Below are positions 1 to 10,147 of a stretch of DNA of 21,614 nt, piece by piece. Location: contig CAZLMW010000130.1 in assembly GCA_964560875.1 (NCBI GenBank), forward strand, positions 1 to 21,614. Direction: 5' to 3'. This DNA comes from CAZLMW01 sp964560875 (lineage in GTDB: Bacteria; Myxococcota_A; UBA9042). The translations under genes and the position numbers were made by a program. Below the pieces are notes generated by a model that was given only the letters and a program-made list of their open reading frames with translations, did not search any database and was not told where the DNA came from. Within the stretch, counting starts at the first letter, position 1. Each line of letters begins with the position of its first letter.

Positions 1-3855
<3,855 letters not shown>

Positions 3856-3962
3856 CCTGCAGTCGCAGCGCCTTATCTAGCCAAGAAAACCGCAACAATG
3901 GTCCCCGATCTGAGGGCTCGCGTCCAACGCACGGCGCGAAATGATTTTCGGTCGGCCGGTTG

Positions 3963-3992
3963 CGGCGTCGTCAGCCGGGGTACGCGACGCCG
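3963..3992. terminator. Inverted repeat after the ethylmalonyl-CoA mutase gene, possible weak terminator
   Basis: CGGCGTCG (3963-3970) pairs perfectly with CGACGCCG (3985-3992) around a 14-base loop, starting five bases after the mutase stop codon. No T-run follows on the minus strand, so it is not a classical intrinsic terminator; it could attenuate read-through into the kinase or protect the 3' end. The rest of the 3856-3996 spacer shows no clear promoter. Confidence 0.3.
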
Positions 3993-3996
3993 ATCT

Positions 3997-5868
3997 TCAG
4001 CCTCTGGCGATGGCTTCGACGATGGTCGCGAGCTTCGTGCCGGGCCCGAAAATATGAGCCACGCCATGCTCTTGAAGCCACGCGTGATCATGGGGCGGGA
4101 CAATTCCGCCGAGCAGGACCGTGATATCCGCAGCGTCGCGACGGCGCAGGCTCTCGTGCACGCCCTGCACGAACCGGCGGTGATTGCCCGAGAGGCTGGA
4201 GATTCCGATGACGTCGATAGATTCCTGCACCGCGGCCGCAGCGATGGCTTCGGGCGTTTGGCCCGGCCCCGTGTAGATCACTTCGATGCCGGCATCGCGC
4301 AGACCAACGGCCAACAAGCGCAGCGCGTTGACGTGACCATCGAGCCCCGCCTTCGCGAGGAGCACGCGCCTCGGTGGCCCGTCGTTTGTGTGAACCGGAA
4401 CCTGTGCCGCGCTTGAGTCTGTGCCGAGCGACGCGACATAGCGCGGTCCGACCGCTTCGACCATGGCGTCGGTCCATTCCCCGGTCGTGCCGCCAGCGCG
4501 CGCAAACGCCACGGACGGCTCAACCACGGTGACGCCAGTCGCCGCGGCCTCGAGCAACCGCTGTCTCGCTTGCCGCCATCGGGTCTCATCACGTTTTTCC
4601 CGCCACCGCTGCAGCGACGACGATCGATCCTCTGCTCGTGCGCCAACCGCCTCGTGTTCGATGTCGCCCTCCGTCGCGATCGGGACGGCTTGCTGGAATC
4701 GGTTGACGCCAACCACGACGCGATCGCCGCTCTCGACAGAGGACTGAAACTCGGCCACGCGTTCGCTCAGCAGACTGGCCAATCGGTCGATCGTTGCCGT
4801 GTAACCCTCGGCGACAGCGCGTTGCACAATCGCTGTGGCCGCTTGCATGATGCGGGTCGTCTCGGCCTCGATCACGTGGCTCCCAGCGAAGATGTCCGGC
4901 CACTGCGCGATGCCAGTTTCGTGCATCAGCACCTGTTGCGTGCGCAACGACAGCACCTGCTCTCCCTCGTGGGGCAGCCCCAACGCCTCGCGGAATCCCG
5001 GCAGTTGGAGCGCTCCGACTCGCGCGTCGGCGCTCATCAAGACGGGCAGCGCCTGCAGCGCGATGCGGACGATGTTCACCTCGGGCTGTTGGGCGGTCAG
5101 CGTCAAGGAGCGGACCTGGCAGCCGGCTCGAAACCGCGGTCGGACGCCGTAGCGCTGCTCGACGAGGTCGGGCCAAATCTTGGCGTAGGCTCGCACTTTG
5201 GCGATCTCGGGCACGAGCTCGATGCCGCTGTTGATGAAGAAGCTGATCGCCTTGATGACCCGCTCGAACCGCTCTCGATCAAGCCGTTCCGCGACGCTGT
5301 CGAGGACCAGGATTGCCCCCGCCATCGCGTACCCCACTTCCTCCTCGGGTTTGGCGCCGGACTCCATGAGGTGGTAGCCGCAACAGTTGATCGGGTTCCA
5401 GCGCGGGGACTGGGCGACGGACTCGCAGATCAAATCGGTCGTGAGGCGCAGCGACGCTTCCGGCGCGAAGATGTAGGTGCCGCGGGCGACGAATTCCTTG
5501 AGCAGATCGTTTTGGGTCGTGCCGCGCAGAATTTCTCGCGAGACGCCGCGTTCATCGGCGAGGGCCACGTACAGCGCGTACAACCACGGTGCCGTGGCGT
5601 TGATCGTCATCGACGTGTTGATCGCGCTGAGATCGATGTCCGCGAAGAGCTCGCGCATATCGCCCAGGTGGGCGATCGAAACTCCTGTCTTGCCGACCTC
5701 TCCCGCCGCGAGGGGATGATCGGGGTCGTAACCGCACTGGGTCGGAAGGTCGAAGGCGACGCTCAGGCCGCGCTGTCCGCGGGCAAGGTTGTCGCGGTAG
5801 CGCTGGTTGGATTGCCGGGCGTCACCGAAACCGGCGTACGTGCGGATGATCCATGGATCGCGGGCCAT
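3997..5868 (-). CDS. ecm: Ethylmalonyl-CoA mutase (MeaA-type, B12-dependent)
   Basis: Adenosylcobalamin-dependent isomerase converting (2R)-ethylmalonyl-CoA to (2S)-methylsuccinyl-CoA in the cytoplasm. 623 residues: a substrate-binding barrel (about 1-400) opening with a family-typical RTYAGF segment, then GLSVAFDLPTQ and NTSMTINATAPW; a linker; and a B12-binding domain (about 500-620). In the latter, D510-G-H512 supplies the cobalt-ligand histidine, S-S-L-S-G (557-561) and GG (587-588) follow. The family motif DxHxxG reads DxHxxA here. The stretch QLPGFREALGLP (288-299) resembles MeaA/Ecm rather than methylmalonyl-CoA mutase, which usually has HTNSxDEAL at this point; this comparison is from memory. 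Stop is TGA at 3997-3999. The ATG lies six bases after the upstream gene, so translation is probably coupled. Next to methylsuccinyl-CoA dehydrogenase, Ecm is the best reading; a methylmalonyl- or other acyl-CoA mutase is the alternative. Confidence 0.86.
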   Translation of the reverse strand: MARDPWIIRTYAGFGDARQSNQRYRDNLARGQRGLSVAFDLPTQCGYDPDHPLAAGEVGKTGVSIAHLGDMRELFADIDLSAINTSMTINATAPWLYALYVALADERGVSREILRGTTQNDLLKEFVARGTYIFAPEASLRLTTDLICESVAQSPRWNPINCCGYHLMESGAKPEEEVGYAMAGAILVLDSVAERLDRERFERVIKAISFFINSGIELVPEIAKVRAYAKIWPDLVEQRYGVRPRFRAGCQVRSLTLTAQQPEVNIVRIALQALPVLMSADARVGALQLPGFREALGLPHEGEQVLSLRTQQVLMHETGIAQWPDIFAGSHVIEAETTRIMQAATAIVQRAVAEGYTATIDRLASLLSERVAEFQSSVESGDRVVVGVNRFQQAVPIATEGDIEHEAVGARAEDRSSSLQRWREKRDETRWRQARQRLLEAAATGVTVVEPSVAFARAGGTTGEWTDAMVEAVGPRYVASLGTDSSAAQVPVHTNDGPPRRVLLAKAGLDGHVNALRLLAVGLRDAGIEVIYTGPGQTPEAIAAAAVQESIDVIGISSLSGNHRRFVQGVHESLRRRDAADITVLLGGIVPPHDHAWLQEHGVAHIFGPGTKLATIVEAIARG

Positions 5869-5874
5869 CTGTGA

Positions 5875-7455
5875 TCAGGCCCGCGCGGCGAGACGCTCGC
5901 GCAGCAGCGATCGGGCGATAACGAGAATGGCGAGCACCTCTTCGGCGCCCTCGAAGATCGACAATACGCGGGCGTCTTGCCAGTACCGACTCACCGCGAA
6001 CTCTTCGCTGTAGCCCATGCCCCCATGCAGCTGCATCGCCTCTCGGGTGACTGTCTCGGCGTCCTTGCAGGCCAGCAGCTTGACCAAGCTGGCTTCGACC
6101 TGTCCGCCGCCATCATCCATCTGATCGCAGACCGCGTAGGTCATCTGGCGCGACAACGCCACGCGGGCGGCCATATCGGCGAGCTTGCGGCGGACGAGCG
6201 GGAGCTGGTCAAGCGTTCGGCCAAAGACTCTGCGCTCCTTCGTGTACGCGACGGCAGCTCGAAACGCCGCTTCCATCACACCGACGGCGCGCGCTGCGGT
6301 TTGGATCCGGCCGCCAGCGAAGCCCTTCATCTGCAACGCAAAACCGCCACCCTCTGGGCCTATGCGCCCATCGTCGGGGACAAACCACTTCTCGAAGAAC
6401 ACCGTGAAGCTGTGCATCCCGCGATAGCCGACCGTGGGAATCGCGCGGCCGCTGATGGTTCCGCCGCGACCGTCGTCGTGTTGGAACGACCGGTCGTCGG
6501 CAGGCGCCTTGGTCGGGGTTTTTTGCGCCAAGAACAGCGTCAGTCCCCGTGCCCCTTCATCCGCGGTGCCGGTTCGCGCGAGCACGAGCAGCAGGGACGC
6601 CCGGCCGGCAAACGTGCACCACGTCTTTTCCCCGGTGAGCTCGTAGCCGCCATCGACTTTCTTCGCTGCCAGGCGCAAGCGCGCGACGTCGGACCCTGCG
6701 CCGGGCTCAGTAACCGCGATCGACACGATCTCCTCACCGCCGGCGATCCGGGGTAGCCACGTGCTTTTTTGCTCTTCGGTGCCGCCGGACAGCAACGCCT
6801 TGGCGGCGATCTCCGGGCGGGTGATGACGGAGCCGCCAGCGCCAAGGGACGCGCGCGAAAGCTCCTCGGTGGCCAAAGCCATGCTGCGATGGTCGATGAA
6901 CATGCCGCCGTATTGCTCGGGGATCGTGATCCCCAGGGCGCCGAGCTCGGCGTAGTCGGCGATCAGGTCTTCGGGAATCAGCGCGTCTTCGCAGTGGATG
7001 TGCTCAGCCAGCGGCGCGACCTTGCCGTCGGCGAACTCGCGGAAAAGCACCCGGATGTCCTCGTGATCTTCCGCCAACATGTAGGCGTCCGCGGATGACA
7101 ACGCGCCGTCGAGCGCCAGTTCAGCCACCCGCCCAGCTGCTTGGCCACTCGCCGCTTCGTCGACACCATCGGGAACGTCGATTCTCGCCGCCGCACAGAC
7201 CGCTTGGATCGCCCGGGCGGCGGCGTAATTGCTGAGCTGTTGGACGGCCGGGGATCGGCCCTCTGTGGTCTCGAGCAACGTCTTCGCCGCGCTCACTTCT
7301 GCCGTCCAGCGCGCGAGATCGAAACAGGCCTCGCCGTGCTCGTGGATCTTGGCGGTCGACGGCTTGTGCGGCGCGTCGTCGCGGGCAACGCGATCGGCCA
7401 ACGCCTCGAGCCGCTGGTCAAGCGCGACCTGCACGCTAGCGAGGGCGGAAATCAT
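5875..7455 (-). CDS. mcd: Methylsuccinyl-CoA dehydrogenase (acyl-CoA dehydrogenase family)
   Basis: FAD enzyme oxidising (2S)-methylsuccinyl-CoA to mesaconyl-CoA. 526 residues, longer than the usual 380-residue acyl-CoA dehydrogenase because of an N-terminal helical extension of about 130 residues, as known for Mcd. Visible signatures: AVTEPGAGSDVA (247-258, flavin/substrate region), the GYRGMHSFTV and GGRIQTAARAVGVM segments, and the C-terminal LHGGMGYSEEFAVSRYWQDA and FEGAEEV. The reading frame is open 65 codons further upstream, but that part overlaps the lyase gene. The ATG at 7453-7455 has a good ribosome site (GGGAG, 8-base spacing) and gives the expected N-terminus. It sits 25 bases after the lyase and six before the mutase. 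The flanking mutase and lyase support Mcd over a general acyl-CoA dehydrogenase; electrons would pass to ETF, which is not encoded here. Confidence 0.88.
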   Translation of the reverse strand: MISALASVQVALDQRLEALADRVARDDAPHKPSTAKIHEHGEACFDLARWTAEVSAAKTLLETTEGRSPAVQQLSNYAAARAIQAVCAAARIDVPDGVDEAASGQAAGRVAELALDGALSSADAYMLAEDHEDIRVLFREFADGKVAPLAEHIHCEDALIPEDLIADYAELGALGITIPEQYGGMFIDHRSMALATEELSRASLGAGGSVITRPEIAAKALLSGGTEEQKSTWLPRIAGGEEIVSIAVTEPGAGSDVARLRLAAKKVDGGYELTGEKTWCTFAGRASLLLVLARTGTADEGARGLTLFLAQKTPTKAPADDRSFQHDDGRGGTISGRAIPTVGYRGMHSFTVFFEKWFVPDDGRIGPEGGGFALQMKGFAGGRIQTAARAVGVMEAAFRAAVAYTKERRVFGRTLDQLPLVRRKLADMAARVALSRQMTYAVCDQMDDGGGQVEASLVKLLACKDAETVTREAMQLHGGMGYSEEFAVSRYWQDARVLSIFEGAEEVLAILVIARSLLRERLAARA

Positions 7456-7480
7456 CGGAGCAACTCCCGGCAATGACACA

Positions 7481-8719
7481 CTAGTTGCCTTGAACCTGCG
7501 CGTCCCTGGTGACGACTGTTCGCTGCAGGTCTTCGAATGAAAAGCCGGTCGCTTCGATGTCGGCCTCGCCGATCGAACCACCACGCAGACCGGCCTTGAC
7601 GACCCACCAGTCGGTCCCGACGACCGCTTTGTCGGCCAGCCGTGAGCCATCGACCTCGGCGCCAGAGCCGCTCTGAGCGGCGCGACAATAGGCGGCGGTC
7701 AGCTTCAACGCATCGAGCGCGCGCTGCCGGCTGGGCGTCCATGCCCCCTGGATGGGATCGATCTGATCGGGGTGCAGAATCCACTTGGCCGCAAACCCGA
7801 TGGCGCAGGCGTTTTCAGCGTCGCGACGGGCAAGATCCAGCGTCTCCTGCCGGCGTCGCAACGTGGTCAGGAAGTCCATGCCGTAGACGCCGATGTCGAG
7901 CGTCGAAGGGTCGGACACGAGCGCCTTCTTGTAGACGTCGACGGCCATCTCCGGGGGCCGTTTCGGGCGGATCGGCAGCGTCCCGGTGACAGCATCGACG
8001 GCATCTTTCCCCTCGGCGGCTGCGATAACCGGCAAGAGCTGGCGGACAGTGCCCTGGTCGTGAATCCAGCCCTGCGGCGTGACCGACCCACCGATCGTGC
8101 GCGCGAAATCCCATGCGCCGAAGATCAACGCTGCAACTTCCGGAATGGCGGCGATCTCGGCCGCTTCAGCAAACGCGCGGGGGCTCTCGATCAAGACCTC
8201 GAGGTAGAGCGTGTGATCGTTGCCAGACGCCTTGTTGATGGCGTTGACGATTCGCGCCACGTCTCGCACCTCGTCGGCGGTCTCCGTCTTGGGGATGACG
8301 AGCGCCCGCAGCTTGTGCCCGGCTTGCGAGATGACCTCGACAACGTCTTGCTCGAAGTACTCGGTGCGGATGTTGTTGGGCCGAAACGCCGTTACGCGGT
8401 CGCCGTAGTCATTGGTGCACAGCGCTTCGACAACGAATTTGCGGGCCCAGACCTTGAAGTCGGGGTTGTCCGGCGCGGCGTCTTCGAGGTCGTAGAAGAA
8501 GAAGTCGATGGGCAGCTGCGCGGCCTTGTTCATCAGCTTGAGCGATTGGGCCCGGCCTTCCGTCGCAGGATCGCCTCCCGCCTTCATCTTGAACGCGGGG
8601 ATCGACATCTCCGCGCGTCGTGAGTAGGGCACGAGCATGCCGCGCATGCGCTCTTCGATGGCGCGATGGTGGGCTTGTACGGCGCGGATTTGGCCGCGAA
8701 TGGCGTCAAAGTCGGACAT
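7481..8719 (-). CDS. CitE/HpcH-family CoA-ester lyase, probable beta-methylmalyl-CoA / malyl-CoA lyase
   Basis: Mg-dependent lyase of the citrate-lyase-beta family; in this context it should cleave beta-methylmalyl-CoA to glyoxylate plus propionyl-CoA and possibly condense or cleave malyl-CoA. 412 residues. Visible family marks: DLED (77-80), Arg113 in AFRPNN, Glu178 in VLIESP and Asp204 in FGAWDF (expected metal ligands), and GFAAKWILHPDQI (308-320). It is about 90 residues longer than textbook Mcl1 (about 320): there is an N-terminal helical part and a stretch of about 100 residues between Asp204 and the GFAAKW motif, which I take to be an insertion. The ATG at 8717-8719 has CGGAG six bases upstream and lies 15 bases after the reductase stop. 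The exact substrate is not proven; a malate synthase/thioesterase-like CitE paralogue is possible. Confidence 0.78.
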   Translation of the reverse strand: MSDFDAIRGQIRAVQAHHRAIEERMRGMLVPYSRRAEMSIPAFKMKAGGDPATEGRAQSLKLMNKAAQLPIDFFFYDLEDAAPDNPDFKVWARKFVVEALCTNDYGDRVTAFRPNNIRTEYFEQDVVEVISQAGHKLRALVIPKTETADEVRDVARIVNAINKASGNDHTLYLEVLIESPRAFAEAAEIAAIPEVAALIFGAWDFARTIGGSVTPQGWIHDQGTVRQLLPVIAAAEGKDAVDAVTGTLPIRPKRPPEMAVDVYKKALVSDPSTLDIGVYGMDFLTTLRRRQETLDLARRDAENACAIGFAAKWILHPDQIDPIQGAWTPSRQRALDALKLTAAYCRAAQSGSGAEVDGSRLADKAVVGTDWWVVKAGLRGGSIGEADIEATGFSFEDLQRTVVTRDAQVQGN

Positions 8720-8734
8720 CGATGGCTCCGGCCG

Positions 8735-9895
8735 CTACGGCTTGTTGACTTCGTAGATCGGGAAATAGGTCGACGATTTGCCGGCGTCGTAGTCCTGTCG
8801 CAACGTCGGCACCTCGTCGAACGCGTAGACGTCCATTTCGGAGATGTCGTCGGGCATCCACCCGGTGTTCTCAGCAAACTGAACAGCGGCGCGACCCTGG
8901 GCGTAGCGAGCGTAGTGGGTGTGGACGTGGGTGTGCCGGTTGATGCACTCGATCGCGCGGACCAGCGAGATCTTCATCCCCTCTTTCCAGCCCGCCGTCG
9001 AAACCAGCCCCTGTCGCGACAGAGCTTTGATCGTCGCCCGAGTCACCGGCGAGCCCACATAGTCGAGGAAGATCGAGACGCCGACGCCGTTGGTCGTTTC
9101 CTGGACCGTGCGCAAGAAGATCTGCTCGGACTCGAGGTACTTCTTCTTGTATTCAGGGTCGTTGCGGTAGCGCTGGGTGTTGTAGTCGAGGTTGATGAAG
9201 TTGCGCCGATCGATCGGGTTCATGCCAGCCCGCGCGATGGCGCGCAGCCGCTTGGGGTTGCCGCTGATCATCGACACCTTGGCGCCGGAGTACTTCGCGA
9301 GGGTCAGTTCGGCCCATGTCACGCCGCCACCCCAGCCCCAAACGTAGGGCGACGGGCAGTCCTCGACGCCCATTTGCACGCGCCAGCATCCGTAGGCTTG
9401 GTGCCAGTTGCTCCACGCGGTGATGTAGCGCAGGGAGAACGCGGCCCACTGCTTGAGCGAGTGGCGGCTCGTGTCCGGCACTGGGATGACCTGGTATTCG
9501 CGGCAGACCGTGCGCTTGGCGAGCAAGCCGATCGTGCCGACCGCGTCGTAGCCGAAGATGGTCCGCGGGTAGCCCCACTTATCGCGGCTGCCGATGCAGA
9601 AAAGCAGCGCGAAGTCGCCCTTCTTCACAGTGGTGACGCGATCGCCGGTTTCGAGGATACGCACCACGCCGGCGTTGCCGATCACGACGAAGTCTTCGCC
9701 GCGCTGCCTGCAGATGTCGATCGGCTTGCGGCTGCAGGCGTGTCCCATGTTGCCTTCCCAGCAACCATAGATGGACTCGACCAGGCAATCGGACTCGCCC
9801 AGCTCGGGCAACGTGACTTCGTCCTGCTCCAAGTGGCCAGGCTTGCCGTCATCCTCGCCTTTGCGGAGGACCCAGGCTGTCGTCTTCTCAGGCAT
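8735..9895 (-). CDS. Divergent MDR-family reductase, crotonyl-CoA carboxylase/reductase-like
   Basis: First gene of the ethylmalonyl-CoA operon, where crotonyl-CoA carboxylase/reductase (Ccr) is expected. 386 residues of the medium-chain dehydrogenase/reductase type. A nucleotide-binding fold starts around YVWGWGGGVTWAEL, followed by IDRRNF and an extra segment rich in charged residues before FLDYVG. That long insertion resembles the one in Ccr and is absent from ordinary alcohol dehydrogenases. However, the canonical Ccr GVNYNGIW and GYET segments are not found as such: the corresponding places read IYGCWEGNMGHA and FGYDAVG, while a His-rich HTHVHTHYA is near the expected pocket histidine. 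It may therefore reduce, or reductively carboxylate, a C4 enoyl-CoA, or do something related. Upstream codons to 10090 are open, but the ATG at 9893-9895 has GGAG upstream and gives a family-like start. Its stop lies 15 bases before the lyase. Confidence 0.7.
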   Translation of the reverse strand: MPEKTTAWVLRKGEDDGKPGHLEQDEVTLPELGESDCLVESIYGCWEGNMGHACSRKPIDICRQRGEDFVVIGNAGVVRILETGDRVTTVKKGDFALLFCIGSRDKWGYPRTIFGYDAVGTIGLLAKRTVCREYQVIPVPDTSRHSLKQWAAFSLRYITAWSNWHQAYGCWRVQMGVEDCPSPYVWGWGGGVTWAELTLAKYSGAKVSMISGNPKRLRAIARAGMNPIDRRNFINLDYNTQRYRNDPEYKKKYLESEQIFLRTVQETTNGVGVSIFLDYVGSPVTRATIKALSRQGLVSTAGWKEGMKISLVRAIECINRHTHVHTHYARYAQGRAAVQFAENTGWMPDDISEMDVYAFDEVPTLRQDYDAGKSSTYFPIYEVNKP

Positions 9896-9944
9896 GATCT
9901 CGTGTCTCCGTGCCGCATGGCGCAGCGTTTTGCGTAGCGGCGGG

Positions 9945-9984
9945 ACGCTATCGATTTTGACACACTGCGTCAAGAGCGCGTCAA
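9945..9984 (-). promoter_or_regulatory. Candidate promoter/operator for the ethylmalonyl-CoA operon with three TTGAC/GTCAA half-sites
   Basis: On the minus strand TTGACG (9968-9973) is followed 17 bases later by TAGCGT (9945-9950), a passable -35 with a poor -10, about 43 bases ahead of the reductase start. The same stretch holds TTGAC (9957-9961) facing GTCAA (9969-9973) across seven bases, and a further GTCAA at 9980-9984, exactly 11 bases from the previous one. One helical turn between direct repeats suggests a regulator site, but the protein is unknown. Confidence 0.35.
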
Positions 9985-10093
9985 AGCGTTTGGTGTTGCG
10001 TTTATCCGTGTTGGTCGAGGTTGTGTGCCGGGCGAGAACGTGGGCATAAATCGCCGCGTTGCGTTGCTCTTGCAGCCAGACGGTCCGCAACCA

Positions 10094-10122
10094 TTGACAG
10101 CGATCCCAGCGGGTCTAACCAT
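10094..10122 (+). promoter_or_regulatory. Candidate promoter for the four-domain lipoprotein gene
   Basis: A consensus -35 TTGACA at 10094-10099 is followed after 16 bases by TAACCA, a weak -10. It lies just upstream of the AGGAG ribosome site (10137-10141) and the ATG at 10148. The -35 match is good; the -10 is not, so this is tentative. Confidence 0.3.
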
Positions 10123-10147
10123 CCGACGAACCGTCCAGGAGCATGTT

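Noticed and set aside
4570..5874. 434-codon plus-strand frame opposite the mutase gene
   Set aside because: Shadow of ecm; no family signature, while the opposite strand has complete B12 mutase motifs.
7456..7650. 65-codon upstream extension of methylsuccinyl-CoA dehydrogenase
   Set aside because: It overlaps the 3' end of the lyase gene, is Arg/Ser/Pro-rich unlike the family, and a good GGGAG site lies before the inner ATG at 7455.
8666..9937. 423-codon plus-strand frame opposite the reductase gene
   Set aside because: Antisense shadow with no motif or ribosome site; the minus-strand operon explains the region.
10001..10010. DnaA-box-like TTTATCCGTG
   Set aside because: A single 6-of-9 match with no cluster or A/T-rich unwinding region nearby.
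9896..10090. 65-codon upstream extension of the Ccr-like reductase
   Set aside because: Its composition does not resemble an MDR N-terminus, and it would cover the divergent promoter region; GGAG precedes the ATG at 9895.
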